60,000 bases of DNA from Symsagittifera roscoffensis. Taxonomy: Eukaryota > Xenacoelomorpha > Acoela > Convolutidae. This document shows positions 11,314 to 22,075 of the stretch, piece by piece (position 1 is the stretch's first letter; each line of letters opens with the position of its first letter). A program made the position numbers and the translations under genes. The stretch covers positions 31,274,833-31,334,832 of the forward strand of contig NC_087062.1 of NCBI RefSeq assembly GCF_963678635.1, written 5' to 3'. Below the pieces are notes generated by a model. The model was not told the origin of the DNA. It searched no databases and saw only the letters and a program-made list of their open reading frames with translations.

Positions 11314-14300
11314 CTATTCCGCAGTCAACTCCTGACCTCTTTTCGTCTCTGTTTCTACGAAATCCCCACATTGAGTTGTTATCACCACAGGCGCTACAGC
11401 TGTAACTGAATGCCCCGTTTCATCGTCATTGTCTCGATATGAATGACTCAATTGCGGTTCCAGACTTTTCGTGTTCATGCTGATGGATGTCTCCGGAAGC
11501 GGTGGCTGGATTATTATACTCGGGAACTCCGCGTCCGAACTCTCCTCTACCTCAGATCCCACTGTCTGCCTACTTGTGACTGAAGCCTCCTTCTCTGGCA
11601 CAGAAAGTTCCGGCGAGTCGAGGTGTCTTAAGCCTGTTGTGCTGCTGGTTTCTGTGATTGTAGAAGTACCGTCTCCGCATTTTGTGGACTCCGGGACTGT
11701 TTCATTGACGACTGCTTGTTCTGCTTTTGATCCATCAATTACTTCTATAGCGTCACTCTGTTCAACCGCTGACAGACGGGAAGAGGGAGGAGAAGATACT
11801 TTTTGTGATTGAGCTTCCATTGGTGGCACAACTCCGACATTAGAGGTAGTAGATAAAATTTCAGATTGCAATTTAGGAAGAAATTCGTCAAGTGTTTTCC
11901 ATGTGACAATAGTGAACTGACTTCTGACGTCGAACAGTCTGGCAGTTTGCATGACCAAAAGAATGTTTTTCAGCGACTCTGGGATCGCCTCGGCCAACAA
12001 TTCTGAATTATCGGCATGCATGTACTTCTTCATACACATCAGAATATCTACCCAGAGGTCGAGAAAGTTCGGTAAACTTAATAAAGTGTTTAGTCTCTGC
12101 AGAAAAACTTTGCTCAATGTATTTGCAGCCCTCATACGGGTTTCTTCCATGCCTGAGGGGTCATTCGGGTTAACGGAACTCTCGAGGAGCTGGTGTAATA
12201 TGGGTAAAAACACAACATTGAAGCAGCTCTCCCATTCTTTCGACGTCAAACAAAGCATCTCGTGTGTAAGTAGACATCTTTGCAGCCGTCCTAGAGCGTC
12301 CATTCGAACCTCGCGACGACTGTCACAACATAGACGTCCAATTGCCAACAGAAGCGGCAACCAGCACTGGTCCCACAGGCTGAACCCTGCAATGGACGAT
12401 GAAGAGCTCTTCTGCTGGCTATTGACTACGCCCGCAGAGTCTGCTGAAGACGTAACGACGTCCTCGGCAGCCCAGGACTTGAGCATCTTGGGCGCCCGGT
12501 TGTGAAGTTCCTCGATTCGAATGAGAAGTTGCGAAATAACTTCGATTTGAGTTACCATCACACTTTCTTCCTCCTCGTCTGACATTACACTCATGTTCAG
12601 CGACTCGGACGGCGACGGAGTTTTATTATTACCACCTGCCGAAACATTCTTCGATTTGGATGAGCTTACTCTTTTTTGAGGTTTACCGCTACTCTCTATT
12701 TTGCTCTTCTTTGTTTTTCTGTAACTCGCGGCTTCTGCAAATATCTTCAGAGTTGTCGCACATGGCTCCAGGTTATACGGTGTGACATGGGCGGTATCTT
12801 GTACTATTAGAACTAAGCCTTGCCAACATTTCATGAAGGCTCTTACATCGTTTATGCCCTGTTTCTCCTTGTCTTTGATCACATACTGGCCTAAGCAAGG
12901 AATATCTACTATTTCCCTGGTTTTGCTTCCAGCAGTTTGTGGTTTAGTTGCACCCAGCGTCGAATCGATTTCAGATATGGACTTGAACTTGACAAACTTC
13001 AGTCCTGTTCCAGCGGATTGCAATAATGCTAGAACCACATTCCAGTCGTTTGAAAGATGTATATTGGCAGCATTTGTTTTTATCAACTCATACAGACCGA
13101 ATGCAACTTCGCGGCACGCAATTTTCATAACTTTATGTTCCACAAATAAAAGTACTTTCAGTGCTTGAATTACATCACTGGCGACGATTTCATTATGCAA
13201 TAGTCTAATACACAGGCGTAGAAGCCCGACAACTGCACGCTGCACTAAAAACGAGCAAATTTTGGCTTCAGTAATCAAATCGCAGAGATGTCGATTAATC
13301 TGTGACCAAATTAGCGTAATGCGATCTCGGTTCTGGATTGCTACCTGAATCAACAATTCCAGGTTGAATACAGCTAAGTCTTGGTCAAACACGCCTTCGC
13401 CGAGCCTAGCTTCGGGTCCCTGGGATGCGAATCGCAGCGCCTTCACCAACTCCAGCAAGGACTGTTCTTGTAGAAATTTGGACTCTGATATGAGTTGGTC
13501 TGGTTTGCACTCCACAATACAGTTTTTGGCTTGTTGCAGTGCCTCCTGGTCCTCAGCTGAGACTCCTCTGGTTGCCTGGACGTCGGATCCCGTGAAGTAG
13601 GAGTAGAAAGAACTCAGAAGTCCAGAGCTATCGTTCTTCACCATTCGAGTCGACTCGTCCCTAGTGAGGGATATCTTCCCACTTGGGTCCACAAAATCTT
13701 CCACTTCTACCATGGAATTGGGAACCAGCTTACACTTGAAGAGATTCTGCAGACAGTCCACAATGTTTTTCCAGCCTTCCCGCAGGGTGTCGCCCTGGTT
13801 GTGCGCCAGTTGAAACATAGTTTTGGCAGCTAATTGGGCCTTGGCGTTGAAGCCAAAATAATACGGAACCATTTCGGGTCCTTCGGCGTTGATATTGACG
13901 AGTGTAGTGAACTTACACAAAGATATAACCAAATTATCGAACACATCTCCGCAGCCATAAAAGGCAGCAATCTGTGCACACTTGCGAAAGCCACTGATGC
14001 TTTTCAGAATAGTCTTCTCTTCCATGCTTTTGTCGAACACGAAAGAAAGAGCAGCCACAGTCGATCCCCAGACCAGAGTGAAAATGTCCAGGTTATAGGC
14101 TCCGTCGTGAGCTGGGATGTATGGCATGACTGATCCAGTGGTGGCCCTTATGTCCAGTTGCTTCCACACGTAATTCTCCTTCAGTGGTCCACTTTGTTCG
14201 GTCGGCAATACTATCTCCTTCGATTTAATTGCCAAGTAGATCTCTTCGATCATTTCGGGCTCGAAGTCACTGCCCCCGTTGACCCCTCTCACTTGGCTTT

Positions 14301-16333
14301 TGAAATCATTCAACGACATCGGAATGTTCTGTTTTTTGGCCTGTGGGTTGTGTTGGTCTGTATTTAACATTACAATTGCGTAAGCTAAAATGTACACTGC
14401 GTCGTCACTGGCAAATGGCCGGTCGTTACTCTCGTGCCAATTGTGGGAGAATGCTTCCAAAATGTATGAAATAACCGGCGCCTCCCCAGGGAGTCGAAAA
14501 CTTTCTAGGAAACTCCTGAGAGCTTCGTCTAGTCTGACTTGGGCGAAGTTGAACGTGGATATGTACTCAGTCAACAACTGTCCGACTCTCTTGTCTGAAA
14601 TGTACTCGCCAATCATTTTCTTGTCCAGTCTCCAATTCTCCCGCAAATGATTAGCGACCTCTTTGAAGTCCAGCGGCTTCTCAAGAAATCCGTGATTCTG
14701 TAAATACTCAATGCCATCTTTTGGCTTCTGGTTGAACATGTCAGTTCCCGTTTCCAAGTGCCGCTTGCGTTCTTTCACCTTGACTATGTCTATCTTACTG
14801 TGTGTTGGGGAGTCATAATTACTGCCACTCTGACTGGCGTGGTTGCAGTGAGCAGAAACTGTATCAATCAAAGCCAAAAGAGCATCCAGCGATAAAATGT
14901 GATAGTTCTGAAGACCTGAAACCGGGAATGCATTCTTCGACAGCAACTTCGTGATGTCTTCGAACAAATTGCTGCAATAAACGTCGCAATCGAAGTTAAT
15001 GTACAATTCAGCCGCGAAGCCTGGCACCTTGAATAGTTTGACTAGGAAATCGATGGCCTTCTCTTTGATGTCTAGAGCTACCAAATCCGAATTCATGAGC
15101 TCCATGATTCGGATCAAGTAGCACTCCATCTGCAGTTTGACAAATGTTCGGATAGATTCGAACACTAGGAAACTCAATCGCAGCGAAGGAAGAACCAGGA
15201 AAAACCGCCTGTGGTACAGAAGCGAGAACAGATGTTTGCATAGTTCCTCTCTTGCGAGTTTGAGGAGGGATGAGAAATTGGCGATGCTGTCGGAAGCCAC
15301 TTCTAACGCTACTGTCAGTAGCGAAAGACTAATTTGAATCATATACTCATTATTGTGATTATCGTATGGGTTGATCAAAGTGATAAGAAAGCGGAACAGT
15401 TCCCTGACACATGGCAAACCATGGGGTATCAGGACAACATCGTCCTCATAGTGGTGCACTTCTTGAGTGAATCGAATGCCCCGAGGGTTCACGTAGTCAG
15501 ACAAGTCCTGCTGTCCACCTACTCCTCCATTGGTGACATTGGACGCCGAGTCACTCTGGTCTCCGATGGACTCTTCCTCGTTGATGTCCACCATTGCAAA
15601 CTCCTCTCTTACCCTTTTCTCACTCTCATTCTCAGCCCCTCTGTCATCCTCACAGCACTCCTCGAGAGTGGAAAGGTTCTGCTCATCGGCTAAATCTGGC
15701 TCACTCATGCTCTTTTTTAGATTAGATAAAACGGGACTGCTGGTGCTCAGAAGTTTTGTTCGGTCTCCTTCATTTGTACACATCTCCCCAACGCCAGCAC
15801 TACCACCATCATCTCTCAACTCCCTACTCGCTGTTGAGTCATAACTCGACACCTTTTCTTTATCGCCAGCAGTTTCACCTTGCGTCTTTCGTTCTAAATT
15901 TTCGCAGGTGTTATTTGCACGCGTTGATATGTCTTCAGCTGATGCGGACTCCCTTCGCTTCAGATTAGATTTCTTTGCTTGTCCCATAGAACTATTTTCG
16001 CCTCCATCATTATTTGCTAACTTCTTCAAACTGGACTTGTTTTTTAGTCTCGATGACCTCATCCTTAATCTGATACTACTGCGCGAATCTTCTTTAAAAC
16101 TAGGCAGCCTCGAAAAAAGAATCTTGATCATGTCGGCTAAAGTATGCTCGGAAGTTTTTCTCAGAAGCTCACTTAGTCTAGTCTCGAAGCAGATTCGGAA
16201 GCAGCTTTGAAGAATTTCAACCACACTTTCATTAGTCAAGTAAGAACCACATGGCGCCAACATCAGAGTCCTCAGCACTTGCAGAATTTGCATCAGAACA
16301 ACTTCGTCCCTACTCGGATCAGTGCCCACAAAC
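11314..16333 (-). CDS. GBF1: GBF1 coding exon 2 (residue 129 to stop)
   Basis: One uninterrupted 5,020-base exon after the acceptor TTCTTAG|G completes codon 129 and runs to the stop at 11314-11316. It carries the rest of the DCB region, HUS, Sec7 and all HDS regions. Confidence 0.95.
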
Positions 16334-19300
16334 CTAAGAACATGTTAAATGTATTAAGAAAACTAAATCGTAACAAGGGTTGCCAATCGCTGTGCAAGTA
16401 TCAGAGAATGTTATCGTTGCAAACAAGGAAATGACTAAACTACCTGTTATAATAAGCGTTCTATGAAAATAAGTAAAACCACTAAAATTTCGAAAACAAA
16501 TTTTTGTTTTTCAATTATAAAACTCCAACTTCTTCCACTAACATTTTGGATCCGAATAGCGAAGCTGTACTGAATAATTTTATCGACATTGATGTTCTTA
16601 AAAATATTTTCAAAAATCCCAATTACGAAAAATTACTAAAATGCTTTTGATATGCTACCAAATTCTGAGGCATGTAAAACCTGAAAAACATTACGCCGAA
16701 ATGGGCTAATATATACTAAGACTGAACTAATAAAAAAATTCAATATTTCAAACCAAGTCAAATGTTTGAGTTTGAAATAAAGTCAAAAATGCAAAAATAG
16801 ACAAAAAAAACAGACCTGACCTCAAGTAAAAAGAAAAATAATGATTCTTAAACACAGAGGCGAAGCTTGGCTTCGCAAACACTACCGAGAACACGGCAAA
16901 CAGTGGCTCTATAAAGTGCAATAAGTTAGAAATAAGACTCGAATTAGTAAAAATTTCGGCTACGCCTGAGATTCGAAACTGCGATCTAGAGATTAAGAGT
17001 CAACACACTTAACACTCAACCACGGAAGCTTAATAGGAACCAAAAACTAGCCACAAAAAAATCAGAGAACTGATGATATACAACTTCCAATGCTGCAGTG
17101 AAATTTCCAAATAAGTGAACATTTAATGATCACTTTTATTTGCAAGTTAGGTTTGAAAAAAAGAAGGTTCGTAATAATGCACTACTCTGATCGCTAGTGT
17201 AAAACCAGAAACATAGCAACGTTTGACGAAAAAATATATAAAGGAAGACAAAATAGTGCGCCATCAGCTTGAACCGATTCCAATTAAAATTGATATTCAT
17301 TAAACAAACCAATGAATCAAAGCTAAAACTAATTCTACAAACTTTTAAAAATCAGAAACCTTGCAAGAAAATTTAATCCAAATTTCAAATAAATCTTGTT
17401 TTCTAACAAAATTTAGCGGCTTTATAAATCTTGTTTTCTAACAAAATTTTTTGGCTTTTATAAAAACCCAGAAAACGATTACTTATATTTACCCTTTTGA
17501 AAATTAAGAAAAAAAAACTTAAATCTACCAAAAAAATAAAGAAAAATAATTATTTGACCAGAAAGACGACAAAAACTCTGACGAAATCATTAATCAAAAA
17601 AGAAAACAATTTATATCTGAAATTTTTGTGCGATCAGATGGGAGCATAAAAAAAACTTTGAAAACGAACAAATTTTAATTTTATCAATCCTTTAACAAAC
17701 CAATATATTAAAACTTATTCCTTAGATTAAACAAAATAAATCAGAAACCGTGCAGTTGAAAAACAATAACAGAAAATTTCCAAGAGAAAAACATGGCGCG
17801 TATAAAAACTATGAAACCATGAACTGCAGTTACTCTCTTGAAAATTAAGAAAAAAGCAACTAAGAAATGAACCGACAAAAATTGGGACAAAATGATTAAT
17901 AGAAAAAAATCAATTCATATCTGAAAATCTAGTACGATCAAGAGGGGAGAGTAAATATACTATTTCCCTTAAGGCGATTGACAATTAGGTCACTAAGCAA
18001 ATATAGGTTGAACTCATTCAAACCGATTACATAGATTAAGCGAAAGAAGAAGACAATATACGAAAACAAGGCTAGTAAAATTAACAACAGCAGAAGTAAA
18101 TCACAAAACTAAAAAGCAACTACAAATTAAATAACGTTCAGCTAACACAGCCAACAGACAGTTGGAAAATTGTCAATGCACGCAAATAAACTAAAGAAAT
18201 ACTGACTTGTTTTTTGAAAAAAGTCTCAATTTTCGAAATTCAAAGAACAAAATAGATGCCCCAAGCTCTTGGAACTTCTAGTACAATTTATGGTTGACAC
18301 TTTTCAACAAAATTTCACCCAAATCTTATCATTAAATTCTAATTTCGAAGTTAGAAGTCGATCACATTTTCGTGAGCTTTACACTTTCGCTGTTCGATAG
18401 AGTTTGCCTTTCTTTCAACAAATGAAATGAACTTTAAAAAAATCTGTCAAACCACGAAGAAATAAATTTCAGTCTGAACAAATTTAAAACATTTTCCTGA
18501 AAAAAAAACGAAAAAACCAGAACCCTTCAATTTCGCTGTTCGATAGTAGAGTTTGCCTTTCTTTCAACAAAGGAAATGAACTGAACTTAAAAATAAATCA
18601 GTCATACCAGGAAAAATTAATTTGAGCGTGAAGCAATTGCAAAGATTTTCCTGAAAAATAATCATCGCGACTTATATAAGAGTCTGAACTACGTTCATTG
18701 ACTCTTACAAAACAATGATACGAAGTAGCAACTAATCTAAAAAAAACATAAGCAGACAAACAATAACAAACAAGCCATCTTTTCGAAACGAAAAGTTTCC
18801 TGTTTAAAAAAACAGGACCTTTGCCGACCCAGGCGTTTTATTTACCTACCTCCAGATCAAGTGCGGCGGAGGCGCAAAAAAATGAACTCATTATGAAATG
18901 AACCTTAACTTACCATTTCCTATTTTGACCATTAAGTGAAAAAAAGTCAAGTACCCGATTGCAATACCCTTCGGATCTATCAAATTTTAGGTAGTTTCAG
19001 GCAAGCTAATTTTTATCTGCGTTTCTATCTCCTAAAAAGTCGTAATGGTAACATTAACCGGAAAAAAAAATCTTTTTGGAGAAGTCTCTGTTATTGGAAC
19101 ATTCTGCGAGACCTAACTTGCATTTAATCCTGCTAATCTAGCTTTACATCTTCTAGACATTTTCTGGGAAAAAAAAACAAATTACACTGCTTTATATTTA
19201 TTGACACTTAAACAATGCAATTTCCGAAAAATATATATTCAATTACACAGGTTCTGGCGGCACTCAAAACCTGGATCTTAGTCTTCCCTGGGCAGAATGA

Positions 19301-19791
19301 ATTGTTAACTGTTCAATTGTTAAAACAATTGTGGAAAAATCTATGTTAATCACAAGAGTAACAATCAATGGAGACTTTAACAATGCACAATGGAATTGAA
19401 ATCACCTTGCATGCGTTACTGTATCAGCTATTGAAGCGACAGCTCCTGATATATCTGTGCTTGATGAATCAATCATATTACAACAGATAAACTTGTTCAC
19501 ACTGAAAAGTGCCGCGCCAGTAGTTGGTCCTGTGGTATCCGGTGATCGGATCACATCTAAAAATGGCTGTAAAAATACGCAGAGTTCAATTTCGCATAAA
19601 TCAGTTATGTTTGAAAGGGTTTCTTTGAGCTCGTAAAACTTGAGAAGCAGAGGATGCAGATCTGCGGAGTCGAGTGTCCATCCAGCAGACTCCCTGGAAT
19701 TTCGCTGCCCTCCAAAGCCACCGTTTTTCATGACTTGGATCATGTCATCCAATTCGCCGGCGAGAATGTAAAGACCCCCTCGCACAGCCAT
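11314..19791 (-). CDS. GBF1: GBF1: Golgi brefeldin A-sensitive ARF guanine-nucleotide exchange factor
   Basis: Two coding exons (19791-19406 and 16333-11314) join across AG|GT ... AG|G to give VTHAR-FVGTDP in one frame, 1801 residues, close to the 1859 of human GBF1. The order is DCB, HUS, Sec7 and HDS regions. The HUS box NFDCD is at about 575-579. The Sec7 domain spans about 670-843, with the catalytic glutamate in LPGEAP (E746) and MLNTDQHN (M784); the 38-residue spacing matches human E794 and M832. The alanine after the glutamate and this methionine are the positions whose change gives brefeldin resistance in human GBF1, so the protein is predicted to be brefeldin-sensitive. The family loads GTP on ARF1 at the cis-Golgi to start COPI coat assembly. 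The C terminus is Ser/Thr-rich and poorly conserved. Confidence in identity is high; the odd feature is the near-absence of introns. Confidence 0.96.
16851..16882 (+). repeat. Hairpin-motif repeat, copy 4, inside the GBF1 intron
   Basis: AACACAGAGGCGAAGCTTGG followed by CTTCGCAAACAC. Paired changes keep a stem (GCGAAGC with GCTTCGC). A tRNA-like segment follows about 75 bases downstream. Confidence 0.6.
16955..17030 (-). repeat. tRNA-Lys(CTT)-like SINE fragment in the GBF1 intron
   Basis: The minus strand reads GTGGTTGAGTGTTAAG (A-box region), then GACTCTTAATCTC, identical to the anticodon region of tRNA-Lys with anticodon CTT, then GATCGCAGTTTCGAATC (B box). The anticodon and T stems are mismatched, so it is a derived repeat or pseudo-tRNA. 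Confidence 0.5.
17389..17460. repeat. 36-bp tandem duplication
   Basis: ATAAATCTTGTTTTCTAACA and its continuation AAATTT..GGCTTT occur twice back to back in the GBF1 intron. Confidence 0.85.
18150..18712 (+). repeat. Dispersed repeat R3, copy 3, with a local duplication
   Basis: Third copy, in the GBF1 intron. A segment of about 130 bases (TTTCGCTGTTCGATAG through TTTTCCTGAAAAA) occurs twice, near 18385-18510 and 18530-18660. The 3' module again has CTTATATAAGAGTCTGA. Confidence 0.6.
18783..18875 (-). repeat. tRNA-derived SINE-like head, family S1, copy 2
   Basis: Minus strand: GCGCCTCCGCCG ... GATCTGGAGGTAGGTAA ... CGCCTGGGTCGGCAAAGGTC. The B-box region is degraded to GTTTCGAAA. It sits inside the GBF1 intron. 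Confidence 0.45.
19406..19791 (-). CDS. GBF1: GBF1 coding exon 1 (N-terminal DCB region)
   Basis: It encodes residues 1-128 and two bases of codon 129. The reading matches the GBF1 N terminus (SNITDLCEIELCVFLQPFL, SPDTTGP, VNKF, ADTVTHA). The donor is AG|GTGATT; reading on gives a stop after one codon. Confidence 0.93.
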
Positions 19792-19816
19792 ATGAATCTA
19801 GAGTACTGATAGAGAT
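19792..19816 (-). promoter_or_regulatory. Splice acceptor and 14-nt leader before the GBF1 start
   Basis: TTATCTCTATCAG ends at 19806 and leaves only 14 bases (19805-19792) before the start codon. As for the MYM gene, this implies a 5' UTR intron or a trans-spliced leader. No promoter element upstream can be supported. Confidence 0.35.
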
Positions 19817-20590
19817 AACATGTAGAATGTCAAAGGTAAGTAACAAACGTTTTTTGTACACCTTGATTAAATGAATACAGAATAACAAAAAACGGAGTTA
19901 AACAAAAACAGTTAGCTCATCGATTTATTCATAAAAATCAAAACAAGAGAGCGAACTGACTAGAAGCAAGAGCCATAATAAACAAGTTACTCACAACAGT
20001 TCATCATCATATAGAACCAGAAAAAAATTATCAACAAATAGAACCGGAATATATCCAGCGCCTGTCTGTTCAGAATCGGGGCAGGGTTTTTTGTGCAATT
20101 TGTGTCAAGATTTTTATTAAATCACCATAGTTCTCGTCTGAAAAAAGATGTCCTCGTCAGATGCGAACCCTCGACTTTTACCTTCCCATGCGTATTCATT
20201 ACCTCAGAACCAAATGCACCAGAGGCGCTATGAAATTGGAATTTCCATTAAAATCATTTATTCGATGCTGCTGTTGAATCAGTTGAGATAATAAAAAAAC
20301 TGTAAAAAAAACATATCGAAAAAATGAAAAACGTAGAAAAAAACAAGGCGAGATAAAATTTTTTATAACTCGATAAGAGATAACCAGGGGCCCAGTTAAA
20401 AGTGGAGGTACCTGTTTGATATTTCTATGGATTTTTATTTGATGTTTCTTGCACTGATGATTCGTCTTCAACCTTTCAGCAATTGGACTATGCCCGAACG
20501 TTTTTCTGATAAAATAAACATTTTTTACCGGTTGAAAGTACTTTCAAATTTGCAAACATATGTAAAATGAACAGAACAATTTTCTGCTAA
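19817..20590. other. Intergenic region upstream of GBF1
   Basis: AT-rich DNA with one tRNA-like S1 copy (20157-20230). No core promoter is recognised and no coding frame is convincing. Confidence 0.5.
20157..20230 (-). repeat. tRNA-derived SINE-like head, family S1, copy 3
   Basis: Minus strand: GCGCCTCTGGTGC ... TTTGGTTCTGAGGTAATGAA ... CATGGGAAGGTAAAAGTC then GAGGGTTCGCATC, a near-consensus B box. It lies upstream of GBF1. Confidence 0.5.
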
Positions 20591-21165
20591 ATTAAACACT
20601 TTGTTTATTTTTTTTTCCTTTATCTCTTTTACTTCTTTTGTCTTTTTTTAACTTTCTTTCTTTCCTAGTAATCAGAAGGTCAAAAGTATCATAGTAACCG
20701 AGGTTACAGTCAGGAGTCCCTTCATCCCATATTCGAGTCAAAATTCTTGGAATTTTCAGAATATGGAAGTGATAATGAAAAAAGAAGATGACAAGTGGAC
20801 GCATCCATTTTCACATTAGTTTAAACTTTTGCACGGGATGGCGTTCAACCACTGGGAGCCAAATCTATCTTAGAACGCGTTGAATCTTTTTACCTCAGTT
20901 GGTTCCAGTCGTAAAATCAATACTGCAACTTCGCCGTCAAAAATTCGCTCTGTCCAAGTTTTTTGGAATTCATTTTCCGGAGCCATTTCAATTTTTCCAA
21001 GTTCAAACCATTGTTTAAGCGCATCATCATAGGTTTCCTCCACATGCTCCAAACCAAAGATTTCGCTCAAGGCATTTTTTTCTCCTACTGCTGAGGCTAA
21101 CAAAACGGGTAAAGCGAGTAGACGAGCGGAAGAAACGCCCAAGCCACCTTTGGCTGCCGGTAGAA
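20590..21165 (-). pseudogene. LINE relic: C-terminal part of polyprotein and A-rich 3' tail
   Basis: The minus-strand frame resumes with VLPAAKGGLGVSSARLLALP, the segment that follows the reverse-transcriptase thumb in this LINE family, and ends with LRLEPTEVKRFNAF and then WLNAIPCKSLN after a stop. Next comes a jump to a 3'-tail block (about 20680-20800) that recurs in reverse orientation at 43545-43655, then an A/G-rich tail toward 20590. The endonuclease part present at 42690-43420 is missing here. A 7-bp target duplication shows that this piece was once continuous with 22083 and beyond, before R1 inserted. Confidence 0.6.
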
Positions 21166-21172
21166 CTTGTAA

Positions 21173-22075
21173 CATTCGCCCGGAAGTACATATCGACGGA
21201 AAATAAAGCTAGGTTCTAAAACGACTGGCCAGCGTCTAAACACAGCTCTACATGCTTTTCAACGTCTCCGCCAAATCCAGTTCTTTTGGTGGGTTTCCTA
21301 ACGTTACTGTTTCCGGCTTCGTTCAAAACACTCAAAGTAACTTAACTATATGCAAAAATAGTGAGCTCATGGCTGGGTCTCGATATCCCCAGACCACGAA
21401 GTCAGTCCCAAAAACAGGGCTACTACTGTTTTTTATATTACCATTGATTGTTCTGTAGATAAAAATCATCATCTCCATCGAAGATGGATCAACCCTTTCC
21501 CTCACTCCTAGCTTCTTATTCTCTGAAAATGAATCTGGATGTTAATTAAATTCAACTCAGGACATGACCAGGAAGCTAAAAGTTTCTATAAAACAGTTTG
21601 AGTCTTGGGCCCAAGACCCCTCCAGATTCTGGAAACCAGGGAAATAGCACTCCTATTTCTTTCCGGAAGTTTGGACACGCCGTCCCAACACCCTTCCTTT
21701 TTCTCGGGTTCTTCTTTGTAACGATTGTAGCAGCACAAACTTTCCAACTCGGAACGGTTCCTGACAATTTCCAATCACAGTTTCAATCTGTTGTCGTTTT
21801 CTCGCCATTGTTTTCACTGCAACTATTGTTGTTCTGTTTCGCCGTTCCAGTGTATGCGAAATATAAAAAGGTTACGTGTCGTTTTCGCCCAAATCGAAAT
21901 TTTAAAAATTAGCATTTCAGTTCAAACTAACCCTTCTCGATTTGTCTAATCGTTCAAATAACGCTGCTGACCCATTAAAATCATCAATCTTCCAGGTCAG
22001 ATGTCCTTTTTCAGACCGATAAACTTTCGATTGCGAAACTGCCTTTTCGTACTTTCTGGTCAAATGTCACAATTG
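21173..22075 (-). mobile_element. R1 element copy in array unit 1, flanked by 7-bp target duplication
   Basis: A 903-bp insertion splits the LINE between DDNLFLQ and VLPAAKGGLG. CTTGTAA occurs on both sides (21166-21172 and 22076-22082), and removing one copy with the insert restores the LINE frame exactly. The ends are CA...TG. Parts of R1 are conserved in diverged copies at 29063 and 35211, including a peptide-like stretch (EPEKKEGCWDG here, VPENSEGYWED there). No transposase or RT motif is recognised. Confidence 0.8.

Larger units (their letters stand above)
16334..19405 (-). other. GBF1 intron 1
   Basis: A 3,072-base intron bounded by GTGATT and TTCTTAG. It contains a hairpin-motif repeat, a tRNA-Lys-like fragment, an R3 copy, an S1 SINE head and local duplications. 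No further exon is needed, since the conserved protein is continuous across it. Confidence 0.9.

Noticed and set aside
11471-16434. Many plus-strand open frames of 60 to 184 codons opposite GBF1
   Set aside because: They are antisense shadows of the conserved GBF1 exon and have no family signature.
21598-21912. 104-codon plus-strand frame repeated in all three array units (MSLGPKTPPDSG)
   Set aside because: It runs antisense through R1, and its repetition only reflects the array. The diverged R1 copies do not keep it.
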